Position numbers and translations under genes: made by a program. Positions 34,005 to 43,244 of a stretch of DNA of 64,000 nt are shown here, in pieces. Each line of letters starts with the position of its first letter. Position 1 is the first letter of the stretch. Origin of the DNA: Opisthorchis felineus (lineage: Eukaryota; Platyhelminthes; Trematoda; Opisthorchiida; Opisthorchiidae); assembly GCA_004794785.1 (NCBI GenBank), contig SJOL01007550.1, forward strand, positions 34,875 to 98,874. Direction: 5' to 3'. The notes beneath the pieces are model-generated. The model worked only from the letters and a program-made list of their open reading frames with translations, searched no databases and was not told where the DNA came from.

Positions 34005-34070
34005 CCGTAAGTCTGTTCACCGAGCTTGGCAGTTCCCAGTCGAGGAGACATCGTCAGTGCGCAGTGCCTA
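34005..34070 (-). repeat. Repeat D fragment, antisense
   Basis: GTCTGTTCACCGAGCTTGGC, AGTTCCCAGTCGAGGAGACA and TCGTCAGTGCGCAGTGCC match the antisense of the 3' half of repeat D. Confidence 0.6.
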
Positions 34071-34216
34071 TGCCTATTTGACGCGCTAATGGGGCAGGGC
34101 CTCAGAGAGATTTCGCACCCTGGTCTTTACTGGGAAAGAACATCGCTTCTCACGGACACATGGGATGGTCTTTATTGGAAGTTTGGAAGTCTCCTTTCAA
34201 AAGGCATCATTTTCAC

Positions 34217-34372
34217 GGGCGAGATGGCTCAGTGGTAAGAGCGCGAATTTACTGACCGGAAGGTTCGTGGTTCGAACCCGGCCTCTGCCTCTGGACTTCC
34301 CCTGTCGAGGCTTGGGCAACCTGGCAGCCCTCCAGCCCTCGTGCTTCCTCCGGGTGGCATGGCAGTTAGTCA
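34217..34372 (+). repeat. SINE family A, best-preserved sense copy
   Basis: Starts GGGCGAGATGGCTCAGTGGT (A box TGGCTCAGTGG), then GAGCGCGAATTTACTGACCG and GTGGTTCGAACCCGGCC (B box), CCCCTGTCGAGGCTTGGGCA, CCCTCGTGCTTCCTCCGGGT and GGCATGGCAGTTAG. The head resembles a tRNA with intact internal pol III promoter boxes. It has no acceptor-stem closure, so it is a SINE and not a tRNA gene. Confidence 0.9.
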
Positions 34373-34374
34373 AC

Positions 34375-34825
34375 TGCTGTAGTTGGTTGCTCGTTCTCTG
34401 GCCCTTTAGCTGACCTTTATGGCGTATACCTTAAGAGATATTGCCGTGACTTCGATTGAGTGTTTGTTTTCTGTTGCCATGCCAATAACGACTGAACTTC
34501 CGTAACCAACGTAAACCTGTGTGAAGTGTTTTGATTACACGCTCGTCTGATATCTCGTTTCACAGAGGAATTCCACTTAACGTTGCTTTTTCCACCAATA
34601 ACCAACTCAAATATACGTCGCACGCGGTGCACAGTCCGCTGGACCTCATCCGTACTGAATGCAACCAGAATATTCTAGAATTCTTGCTTATTCTCTATTT
34701 TCTGTGAATGTATTGAACCAATTGCAGTTGGATGGAATGAGAACAATCTGACCTGGCAGTTGATCAAGACGTGGATGCAATATTACTACAAATATTCCGA
34801 TGGAGATATCATGAAACGGGCGAGA
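34375..34825. other. No recognisable gene or repeat
   Basis: A 71-codon minus frame (34417-34632), no recognised domain. Confidence 0.4.
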
Positions 34826-34828
34826 ACT

Positions 34829-34948
34829 CTGATGATGATGAAGAGGAGTTGGAGAAAGAGATGGAGGATGCTGCTAATGCTGTTGATGATGGAATCGATG
34901 ATGATGAAGATGGTGGTGCTGACGGCGATGATGATGATGACGGTGACT
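34829..34948. repeat. Imperfect GAT-rich microsatellite
   Basis: GAT units mixed with GAAGAGG, GGAGAAAGAG and GCTGCT. Frames at 34760-35119, 34771-34995 and 34786-34989 are low-complexity (Met-, Asp/Glu- or Ile-rich) and are treated as artefacts. The 3' part of the 119-codon frame (35000-35119) was not recognised. Confidence 0.85.
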
Positions 34949-35243
34949 ACAGCGGCGCAAGGCGTTTGGATCGGACCATACACAAGCACCTTTAAATTTG
35001 CTGTCGATAACCTTTACAGGAGTCTTTTCAGAAATAAAGACGTAAAACTAATCACTTGGTTATTTTTTAGGGTGAGCATCGACGTATATGCTCATTCGTC
35101 CGACACCTCTAAACAGTAAGCTAGGGCGGATCCTATAGAAGGAAAACGCTTATTATAAGGGATGTGGTTGCCCCCATGGAAGGTGCTTGCAAGTACAGTT
35201 TTAGTTATAGATGGTTGTGGGGTTCGTTGAATTTATGCTCACA

Positions 35244-35606
35244 TCACTCTCGTCCGAACAGTCCGCACGCTACTTTTGTGCGCACCCCCTGAGGTTTTGC
35301 GTCTTGTAGTTCTGGAATCATTTTGTTCTTGGTAGAGTACCACTCGCGTTCTCTTTTGTTCTTTCTTGTGCCAGTACGTGGACGTTGCTGCCGTCGAACC
35401 TGTGTCCATCTTGATCTTCGTGCACGGAGGCGAGTCAAAATTGGTCGATGTCTTTTGGTTGCATGTTTGTGTTCATTTATTCTGGTAGAACGCATCCTTC
35501 CTGTTTGCCCCATGTAGTGCTTTTTGCTGGTCCTCATTATTGCATCCAGTCCGCCTTTTGGGTTTGAAAGTGCCCTCCGCAGGGTGTTCGCAGGTCTGTT
35601 GGCCAC
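35244..35606 (-). pseudogene. Penelope-like element GIY-YIG endonuclease region
   Basis: On the minus strand: ANRPANTLRRALSNPKGGLD, then HYMGQTGRMRSTRINEHKHA, then TGTRKNKREREWYSTKNKMI and AKPQGVRTK. This is the PLE order: NTLRRxLxxPKD, the YIG half (YxGQTGRxLxxRIxEH) and the Glu-containing helix. The GIY half that normally sits between LDAI and the YxGQ block is missing, consistent with a deletion near 35530. There is also a rearranged Arg-rich segment between EHKHA and the last helix. It is in register with the RT upstream on the same strand; the enzyme would not be active. Confidence 0.88.
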
Positions 35607-35630
35607 GGTTATGTTATACTGTTGTAGCAG

Positions 35631-36300
35631 TCATGCAGTCATTTTAGAAATGTTCTTGATTGATCTACGGAAGTGTGATCCGTTTTCTTTTTTCTTGTGC
35701 TGTTGCGCTGGTTGAGTTGGGTTTTCTTGAGGTTCGTAGGATGAAGTTTCTCGGGTATTCATTTCTTTTAAAAGCCTTGCACAAGCTTTCCTCTTCTGTG
35801 AACATGGACTCCCAAGGGTTGCTGTGCGTCCCAATAAGCTTGAGAAGTATCTGAAAGCAGCTTTGTCTGTGGTGGTTCGGATGATTACTGAGGTAGACTT
35901 GTGTGTGTAGTAGTTTGCTTGGTAATCTCGTAAAAATAATGTCTAAAAATACCAGCTCTTCATCAGTTTCTTCTTCCATTGTGAACTAGGGATCACGTCA
36001 AACGTTTTTCATTAGTTAACTTGTTCATTGCAGTTCAGTCCTTTTGAAGATGACAAAATTATCGTCTAGGTAGCGGTTCCATAAATTGGGATAAATATTT
36101 TGGAGTACAAATCCGTTCCAGCTTTTGCATTGCGATTTCTGCGATAAGTCCAGAAATTACCTATTGGTGTTTCTCGTATTTGTTCATGGTAATCTCCGTT
36201 GAATTGAAAACAAGCGATCAAGCATAAGCTGAGCAATTCACAGAGGTCCTCTTGGTAACCTCCATAAGCATTATTCGCATAGTACTGTGTGTACATCTTA
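35631..36300 (-). pseudogene. Penelope-like element RT core and linker
   Basis: Minus-strand conceptual reading: LCELLSLCLIACFQFNGDYH, EQIRETPIG (consensus EQxxGTPMG), LIAEIAMQKLERI in another frame, RYLDDNFVIFKR with catalytic YLDD at 36061-36072, and EEETDEELVFLDIIFTRLP. Next come the linker (HPNHHRQSCFQILLKLIGTH, AFKRNEYPRNFILRTSRKP) and NISKMTA before the endonuclease. Stops and shifts occur, for example just after the RT core. It is continuous with the GIY-YIG region at 35244-35606, so together they form one decayed PLE. Confidence 0.88.
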
Positions 36301-36700
36301 GGGCCAAAGTCACTTTACCCTTGATTTCGTTTGCCAAATTGTTACCCTTAAGCTGCGGAGATCGATGAAGTCCTTTCTTCCTCGTTTCTGTCACCGCAAT
36401 TCTACGAATTTCGATGACGCATTCGAGGTCATCATTAGAGATTAGAGCCTCTTCCAGAAACGCTTCCCTCTGTTTTAACCGGTATGGGCTGCACAAGCGT
36501 CTTGTGCTGTAGACAGTGTTTTAATCAGCCCACACTCGTATAAGAATTAGGCTGTTAGCCATTCCACGTGGACTTCCAAATGGTTGACCGTTTTAGGAAT
36601 CCATCTTTGCGCCCAATCACAAGTATGTCAAGAGAGGACAAACTGTTTAACGACCCATCTTTACAAGGTACGTGTGAATTTGCGTGGACAGAGTTGAAAT
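36300..36700 (-). pseudogene. Second PLE linker segment fused upstream of the RT core
   Basis: Minus-strand reading gives SLDILVIGRKDGFLKRST, IWKSTWNG, then RRLCSPYRLKQREAFLEEAL, a pattern like the PLE segment that normally follows the RT core (FLDxLVxRxxDGxLxxSVYRKPTWxG). Here it lies before an RT core on the same strand, so it must come from another PLE copy or a tandem/rearranged element. Several stops occur. The 92-codon frame at 36218-36496 is part of it. Confidence 0.65.
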
Positions 36701-37155
36701 AAAAATAAATCATATAAAGCAGCGTCTTTCAAATGAACATTGAAAAGTATTAGTTTAAACTTGTCTTTTAAGCATTCCTAAAACGTCCGCTTGTATTGGG
36801 CCTTGTCAACTGTCCATTACAGAATCATCGATTTTCCGTTCAAAGCAAAATCGATCACTTATTATGTACTGGGCGGTGAGATTCTCTGACTATGGTTGCA
36901 CAGAATGTGTGCTCTGCATTAATGAGAATTACTGAGTTATGACGGAGAGTACGCGCATGACGTGGTTAGTTAGAACTGACAGACACAGTCAGCGAGCCTA
37001 CGTACTTTACGCTTTTAGCATGCACACGAAAATTGAGCAGGTAAGGGTGTGTGTAACGAATGAAATCGTAAATTCCAAGGTCGTCTGGTGGCCTTGCATA
37101 GTGGAATGATGTTTTAAGCCAGTCAATTGATGACCTCAGCATAGGCGGGTGCAGT
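36700..37155. other. No recognisable gene or repeat
   Basis: A 66-codon minus frame (36966-37166) only; no recognised domain. Confidence 0.4.
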
Positions 37156-37554
37156 TTGCATTGCATGAACGCTGTGCTATTCTATTTCATCTCAACGTTC
37201 TCCCAGCATAAAAGGACGAACCATGTAGAGGGAACTCGAAGGTTTGATAGGAACATTTCCAACAAGACAAGCTCCATTGCCCGAGTTTGTAGTTCTGAAT
37301 GTAACAAAATTGAGAAGTTGATCACATTAGACCAAACGGATTGCGAAATATCCCTATTCCACCAAACAGTTACCAATGTCGTTCCTAATAACTTTTCATC
37401 CTCTGAGGAGCACGACCTCCTCAACTGGGACTACTCTGATAGTCTGGAAGGGTTGGGCTTGGCAACGGTACTGTCCGACTTACCACCTCCGAAATCCCAA
37501 CAAGGATCACCCTACGTGTCATCCAAAGGCCAGCTCCCTCCGAAAAAAGCATGA
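37156..37554 (+). CDS. Possible exon or hypothetical ORF, 132 codons
   Basis: The frame has compositional complexity unlike most others here, including a Ser/Glu/Asp-rich stretch (NNFSSSEEHDLLNWDYSDSL near residues 78-97) and a Pro-rich end (LPPPKSQQGSPYVSSKGQLP). A pyrimidine-rich tract ending CCCAG at about 37206 could be a splice acceptor, which would make the start internal. It ends about 60 bp before the 1.2-kb inverted unit and overlaps no identified repeat. No domain was recognised. It could be a lineage-specific exon, an unknown element or a chance frame. Confidence 0.25.
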   Translation: MHCMNAVLFYFISTFSQHKRTNHVEGTRRFDRNISNKTSSIARVCSSECNKIEKLITLDQTDCEISLFHQTVTNVVPNNFSSSEEHDLLNWDYSDSLEGLGLATVLSDLPPPKSQQGSPYVSSKGQLPPKKA

Positions 37555-37654
37555 TTCGAAATCAACCCACAGATTTGTTTACTATTAACGTATCAGGCAC
37601 GCACGCGACTTGGTGGTTTTAAATGCACATTTTCAGAAATCGGTCGTGGAAAGA

Positions 37655-37918
37655 TCAATCAAATGTGGCCTCTCCTTGGCGGTCTCCGAAATTCAAAAAG
37701 ACCCCGAGAGGTAGGCAGCGGAACATGTTCAATGTGTCTGGGATGATTTGGAAACCTAATAACGTGTGGCCGCCGATTTGAATAATGGACACGTGATTAG
37801 GCACTCTTTCAGACGATCTCCCCAATGAAAAATCCACTGACACTGCTGTATTTACGCAATCAATTATATCAACTATCGCGACCATTGCGTAGCTATCTAC
37901 CCCACCTCCCCAAATCAT
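37655..37918 (-). CDS. Open frame in the duplicated unit, copy 2 (87 codons, hypothetical)
   Basis: Shares MIWGGGVDSYAMVAIVDIID and the following ~30 residues with the copy-1 frame at 17994-18239, then has a different C-terminus (for example NMFRCLPLGVFLNFGDRQGE). Because copy 2 appears less rearranged here, this C-terminus is more likely the ancestral one. No known domain, signal peptide or membrane segment recognised. Confidence 0.2.
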   Translation of the reverse strand: MIWGGGVDSYAMVAIVDIIDCVNTAVSVDFSLGRSSERVPNHVSIIQIGGHTLLGFQIIPDTLNMFRCLPLGVFLNFGDRQGEATFD

Positions 37919-38582
37919 CGAAGAACGAAACTGTGGCAGCTAGAACCACTGTACGGCAAGTACGCGGTTTTTCCCAGCTGATGATGATGATGATGATGAC
38001 ACATGTAGATTCTGGTGACTTTAGAAATTTCGAAGGGATTTCTCCTCGAGTTTCCAAGATGAAGCACATTCAGTCGACACAACTATCCTTCTGTGGAAAA
38101 AACATTAACAAATAAGAAATTACCTCTCAGAAGTGAGCACTTCTGATTAGTGCATTTAAAACTGAATTCGCCTTTCTGGAAAATTCAAAAGCAAGACTTC
38201 CTGAAGGGTAAATTTCCGAAGGCACATCGTCAGCAGAAGTCACTCACTTAGTGGGATGACTTTCGTTTGTTTTTTTCTGACCATCTTCTGTCGGTAGACT
38301 TTAATCATTTCAAGGGTTCGCCTCAGAGTAGTCTCTCTTGAGGACCAGTTACCTCTGAAGACATTCTACTCAAAAAGGACGATTGTTTTTTAACGATGAG
38401 GCTCGTCCAGGAGACAAAAATTCTTTTGGCTGACCAGCTTCGGTTGGTGTTTTTAGGATTTTCAAGAAAGACACGAATACACCTGATCAATCAGGCCTTA
38501 TTAAATTGGCAAGTTTTTTAGGGTAGGAAGAATGAGTCATCTGTGTGCGGAACTATCTTCAAATATCATTTATGATGTCGAG

Positions 38583-38620
38583 CTTACACAGCTCACACAG
38601 CTCACACAGCTCACACAGCT
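38583..38620. repeat. 9-bp minisatellite in copy 2
   Basis: Four CACAGCTCA-type units, the reverse complement of 17295-17334. Confidence 0.95.
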
Positions 38621-38850
38621 AAAACCGAAGTCATGATTGCAGCCCGTGGAGTGGAACGTGACTCAAATCACGTGAATCGACGCATCGCTTTGAGTTGCCA
38701 CACGATATTAGGTTTCATTGTTGATTATTGAGCAGGTATTCCCAGGGAGTGGACTCACGGAATTCTCATACGACCCGCATGATATCGACGTCAGTCAGCA
38801 GGAAGTCAGTTTGCACATGTGCAATTTTTCCGCAGCATGCCTGTGCACAA

Positions 38851-39190
38851 TAGGAAGCGTCAGATGATTTGCACGGAGCCGACCGTGATGTTGCTTGATA
38901 CCGATGTAATCTCGAGGGCATCAGTTTTCCGGGCAAACGTACAGAAGCTTGTCGCAGGTCATCAGCTGGCTTGACTATGACGGCATAACCATGTTTATCG
39001 GCACCATTAACCTATTTAGCATTGAGGTACTGATGTCATGTGTCAATTTCTTCAAGTAGTACTGTACCCCCCCCCCCGGTACAGCTCCATGCAAGTGTTA
39101 CCGGGTTGTCGAGGGGACTTTTCGGAACCCTTGGCGTGTTCTGAAAACATAAGACAGCTATTCTGACATTCAGCTAGAAATAGCGTAAAG
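38851..39190. other. No recognisable gene; poly-C run
   Basis: A run of C at about 39067-39078 is the only feature noted. Confidence 0.5.
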
Positions 39191-39250
39191 CAGGGGCCCA
39201 GTTGGATCTCCCGTCAGCACCAATTCAATTCAATAAACGGGTGCATTTCG
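39190..39250 (+). repeat. Short repeat C fragment
   Basis: CCCAGTTGGATCTCCCGTCA and GCACCAATTCAATTC, then GGGTGCATTTCGTC, match the 3' third of the C unit. It abuts the 3' end of the CR1 LINE. Confidence 0.5.
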
Positions 39251-39469
39251 TCCACATCTGTTCATGTTTTCGTAACCCAAAGTTTATGTGGCCAGCGGTT
39301 GGAACAATGAGATACCACTTGACTAAATTCGCAATGGATGCCTGTGATAAAGATGAACAACGTCTGTACAGGTCTTGAGGTTCCGTCACATTGTCTTTAC
39401 AATAAAGCTGCAGGTCAGGAGCGGGATCAAGCTTGTGCCATCCGACGTTACTCTGTGGTTTGTTCGTGG

Positions 39470-39945
39470 TCTCACCAACTACCAACACCAACTACACCGA
39501 CTACCCGAAATGAGGAAAATTGTTGCCTAATAAAGGTGTGCGCTCCGAACTTGAAAGTCTTTTTACCATGTCCCCGCCGTGTGTTAGTTAGGTCAACGGT
39601 GAAAAGCCTGCTGGCCAAACCTTGTTCAAACAGAGCATAAGTAAACATTAGGTCTTCTCGGAGGCGACGATACTCCAGGGGAAAGAGGTCAAGCACCACA
39701 AGACGCGTTTCATAGTTCCCGGATTTAAGTCCGACAACCATCGTAGCAGCTCGTTCGATACGCTCAATGAGGGGTACGTCCTTCTTGCGTCCTGAGTAGA
39801 CAAATTGGCTGGCATATTCAAGAAGCGGACTGACCTAGGCCCCATAGGGTATCTGGAAAGGTGCGCCGAATCATCCGGAGAACGATGAATACCTTTTGGG
39901 TCGATTTCTCATGGTGCAGTGAGAAGGACATTTATGAAGAGAGCC
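39470..39945 (-). pseudogene. CR1 LINE RT C-terminal tail
   Basis: From about 39838 an uninterrupted reading on the minus strand gives [60 protein letters not shown], then [20 protein letters not shown]. This matches the C-terminus typical of CR1/Jockey-type LINE proteins (RPxLEYxxxVW, LExVQRxATxxVxGLxxxxYExRL, LxxLExRRxRxDLI). The preceding part (IRRTFPDTLWG near 39870) is frame-shifted. The RT fingers and palm are not found upstream. Confidence 0.88.
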
Positions 39946-40069
39946 AGATACACACTTTCGTATATTCCGTTGGCGGATTTATGATTTACAGCGGTTCCAC
40001 CTCGTACAAAATGCCAGCTAATCTTCAATGTCTCCTATAGTTAGCTTTTTGAAGAACAGTTGGGACCTC

Positions 40070-40960
40070 ATATCCAGGAGACGCCGAATTATTTTGGGCA
40101 GTTTTGGTCCATCCGACGGAGCGCTAGTTTTTTTTGGGACGACCTCCCGCATGGTGCTCGTGGATTTTCTGGACAATTGTCCTGTATGTCTCCTCCACTG
40201 AAGCTGGTCCCAGTTTAAATTGCTCAAGAAGGATGCGCATTCCTGAGAAGTCTTCACGGCAGAAGTTTTGAATCCACGTTTGAGGTTCGGGATTTCTGAC
40301 CCAGTAGCAGATGAAATTAAAGACCAGCACACAGTGGTCACTATGTCCCGGTTGGGCATTAACTGACACCTGATCAACGAAGCGACTTTCGTTGGTGATG
40401 ACCAAATCCAGGAGGGATGGTAGTTGGCCTGCGCGGTATCTGGTGGGTGCGACGACATGTTGAGTCCAAGCGCTCTGTTGAACGACTTTGGTCAGCGCCG
40501 CTGAAAAAGGTCCACTTGATCCGACGCGCTGGAGCTCCATCCAGGAGGCCTTTGGAGCGTTGGAGTCATCTACCAGCAGGAGATGAGTGATATGGTAGCT
40601 GGAGGAAAATTGCTCAAGGGTTCGTATGAGGAATTGGTCATCTTCCGGAGGACTCGCGGGGAAACATTAGGCCACGCCGAAAAGAAGAGAATCGGTCCCG
40701 TGCAGCTGGATTAGGATCCACACTGCATTGCATTAGGTGCAGGAGTGGTGTCGGAGAGGACAATCGGGATGGGTAGGGCCGCAAGTAAGTATAGAGCGAT
40801 CCCACCTGCCCTCCCACGTTTCGAGTCAGCGCGGAAAATGAAGTAGCCATCTTTCGAGATCTCCGTGTCAAAGACGTCTGGTGTGAGCCAGGTTTTTTTT
40901 AAGTGCGATTATGTACAGTTGTTCAAGACAAGCTGGCTGTTGAACATCGCGAAGTTTGTT
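40070..40960 (-). pseudogene. CR1 LINE apurinic-like endonuclease domain
   Basis: Minus-strand reading: LKKTWLTPDVFDTEISKDGY, FIFRADSKRGRAGGIALYLL, then IPIVLSDTTPAPNAMQC, a frameshift, FSAALTKVVQQSAWTQHVVA, PTRYRAGQLPSLLDLVITNE and PGHSDHCVLVFNFICYW. These are the signatures of LINE AP-endonucleases: the ETWLxxxxxDxE region, RxDRxxGRxGGVxxYL, the QHVxxPTR block, LDLVxTxE and LGxSDHxxL with catalytic Asp and His retained. At least two frameshifts or stops make it non-functional. The domain nicks target DNA in intact elements. Confidence 0.92.
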
Positions 40961-40989
40961 CATAGGACTGAGGCACTTTGTGGATAAGC

Positions 40990-41750
40990 ACTTCAACACT
41001 ATTTCGGCTGTTTCCGAAGGTGCAGAGTAGAGAGGCATGCCACTAGAGAGGTTGGCAGATTTAATAGTTCTACGCTGGGTCTGAGTCCAAGGCTTCGAAG
41101 GCGCCTCCGTGGCGTACTTTTCTGCTTCCTGCTTTGGTGTTTCCGAGGAGTGCTGTTTGTTTGCAGGGGGTTTTGTCCCCTGAGGAGCCGGTTTGAGCGG
41201 GCCGTTTGCCTTTGGGGGGCATAGTTCCTCCCCTCCCGTGGTAAAAATTCCAATGACTGCTGCTTGCTGCTCGTGCAATGGCAACGTTTGGACGCCTGAA
41301 TTCCTTGCTGTTCAAGGATTTTGGGTGAACATTCTCCCGTTTATTTTCTTTGGCTTTCGGGCGCGGTTTGGCCGGCAAGGTGTCTCTGTGAGGCCCTGTC
41401 AGGTCGCTTACGCCGTGGATGGCACCACCAAAAAAGTATTCCTTTTGGTGGCACTCCCAAGAGCCTCGTTTTCGCAGAGGAATGCACCTTGAATCCAGCA
41501 AGCAGCTTTTCGGCTGGGCGAAGTTTACTTGGCTTATTTGACCGCGGTCGCTTTCCTTTTGTGTTTGTGGGAACTCCCAGGTTGTCCGCGATCAGCGTGG
41601 CTAACTCGGTGTATGTAGGATTTTCCGGTACACTGTTGTCGGATTTGTGGCTTTGGTCCTTAAGGTCATGAGTGACAACTGAGTCCGCAATCAGACAGGC
41701 CACTTTTGACGGAATGAAGCTGGAGGCTGGAAGTTTCACACTTTCAGTGG
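40990..41750 (-). pseudogene. CR1 LINE ORF1-ORF2 region, linker part
   Basis: Frames of 84-143 codons overlap on the minus strand (40868-41284, 40999-41253, 41070-41501, 41341-41739). They are Lys/Arg/Pro-rich with no recognised fold, for example NPTYTELATLIADNLGV near 41600. A related peptide (RPTYVELSLLISLADDKGTA) occurs near 41930 in the upstream ORF1 block, so part of this region may be an internally duplicated or degenerate ORF1 sequence. Several stops and shifts. Confidence 0.55.
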
Positions 41751-41857
41751 TTGTGGGGCTCTCGCAGCAGTCCTCGACGTCGAGGGAGTTGTGTGTTTGA
41801 TCTGTCGGTGGACTTCGCTGCTTGTTTCCGCACAGCTGACCCGATCCAGCTTAGCAC

Positions 41858-42915
41858 TTATGACTTGGGTGTAGAGTTCATCGCTGTGCCTTTATCGTCC
41901 GCTAAGGAAATCAGCAACGATAATTCCACATACGTCGGACGCTCTGTCCTTGTAATGTCTGCCTCACCCCGATCACCACTGTCGTTGGTAGTCGAAGAAT
42001 CTGCGACGACTGAGTAGAAACTGCAATCTGAATTCACGGTCGGTTGCATCGGCGTGCTTTTAAGAGCACAAGGGTCCACAAATGCCATCGGCTTAGCCAT
42101 ATGTTTGGAGTCAGTTGATCTGCCGCCAAGCGGAAACTTGTTTCGCGCCTCCACTCTAGGACCGCTGTGACCCAGTTTTCGCACCTCTAGAGGGTGATCC
42201 TCGGATATACGCTTGCTCTTTGGAAAGGCCTTTTGAAAACTGACAGCCCGCTTTAGGGTCCTCTGCGCGGCATTTGGGGAGGAAAGTGAGACTAGAAGTC
42301 CAAGTGCTCGCTTTCCTTCCTTTCCTCGTAACCACCAAGGAGAGAACTTGCCAGTTTTGTCGACATGCCTGTTCTGGAGAACGACTTCCAGATGATCAGC
42401 CTGGACTCCACCCATGCGCATGTCCACTAGGGACGCCGTGGTTGTCCTGATTGCCGCATCAGAGAGCTGGATCACCTTCTTTGCAGCCAAAGAACGCGGA
42501 ATGGAGAGTGCTAGGTAATCGTTCAGGGAGGAAAGTTCGTTGTCGACCTTTGTCCAGGTAACTACCTACTCTGTGTTTACGTCTTCTGGAGCTTTCGAAA
42601 GAAGTACCAGTTTTTCTCGAGTGTCTCGATTAAAATGGAACATTTGCACTGGTCTTTCCGACTTGGAGGTGGGGACTTGGTTTCATTATTGACTGGTTTC
42701 TTGTAGAGGGAGCTGGCGCAGACAAAGTGGTCAGGAGAATTGGATAATTGGCTTATCTGGTTATCCTGCGAACCTGTACATTTAAAATATCATCAGGCCT
42801 GGCAGTCGTGACATTGCATTCCACGTCTTACATTTGATGGACATTTATTTCGCCCACATCTGTTGTGCTCCACCGATATCTGTAGAGGGAAGCAGCTTGC
42901 AATGACCTGACTCAT
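41858..42915 (-). pseudogene. CR1 LINE ORF1 with PHD-type zinc finger (broken)
   Basis: A minus-strand ATG at 42915-42913 is in frame with MSQVIASCFPLQISVEHNRC, GRNKCPSNVRRGMQCHDCQA, two stops where Trp-Tyr is expected, FKCTGSQDNQISQL and HFVCASS. The C-x4-C, C-x2-C, aromatic-Phe-x-Cys and terminal C-x2 pattern is that of a PHD finger; the last Cys is Ser here. After a frameshift a 210-codon stretch (41858-42490) follows, basic and low in recognisable structure (IQLSDAAIRTTTASLVDMRM near its start). A role in RNA or chromatin binding is inferred from CR1 ORF1 proteins. Confidence 0.7.
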
Positions 42916-42919
42916 GATT

Positions 42920-43095
42920 GAAGGTGGGTGCACCGCAGAAACGAAGTGACAGAGATTCTCACGCACAGGTTATGTTAGAGTGAAAAATTCAACAAGATGA
43001 CGCGTGTTAACTCTGTAAATAAATTAACCAGCGAGAGATTCATTCACAAATTTGCGCGAGCAAGAAGCGAAAACAAATTCGTACGCGGCGCGCAG
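42920..43095. other. No recognisable gene or repeat
   Basis: Short spacer between the CR1 5' end and the GAT array. The true CR1 5' end was not found. Confidence 0.4.
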
Positions 43096-43097
43096 TG

Positions 43098-43241
43098 TGA
43101 TGAGGATGATGATGATGACGATGATGATGATGGTGAAGATGATGATGTTGATGGTGACGATGACGACGAGGATGATGATGATGGTGATGATGATGATGGT
43201 GATGATGATGATGTTGATGATGATGATGATGATTATGAGTG
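43098..43241. repeat. GAT trinucleotide microsatellite, ~145 bp
   Basis: GAT with GAC, GGT, GTT and GAAGAT interruptions. Opposite-strand frames give poly-His and poly-Asp artefacts (42997-43336). Confidence 0.97.
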
Positions 43242-43244
43242 ATA

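Larger units (their letters stand above)
37615..38850 (-). repeat. 1.2-kb inverted duplication, copy 2
   Basis: Reverse complement of 17055-18275. Slightly longer because a block near 37690-37770 is intact here and rearranged in copy 1. Outer ends diverge beyond 37615 and 38850. It contains ATG units at 37980-38000 and the 9-bp minisatellite at 38583-38620. No hallmark of a known transposon class. Confidence 0.9.
39255..42915 (-). mobile_element. CR1-type non-LTR retrotransposon, internally deleted
   Basis: Reading on the minus strand, the order is ORF1 with a PHD-type zinc finger, AP-type endonuclease, then the extreme C-terminal tail of the reverse transcriptase. The RT catalytic core, which should lie between endonuclease and tail, is absent; the join falls between about 39945 and 40030. 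PHD fingers in ORF1 are known in CR1-clade LINEs. The 3' boundary is approximate. The coding parts are annotated separately. Confidence 0.85.

Noticed and set aside
34217..34290. Functional tRNA gene
   Set aside because: A and B boxes are present but there is no closing acceptor stem, and the sequence continues into a SINE body shared with eight other loci.
17295..38620. CRISPR-like array from the short direct repeats
   Set aside because: The units are contiguous 9-bp repeats with no spacers, in a eukaryotic context.
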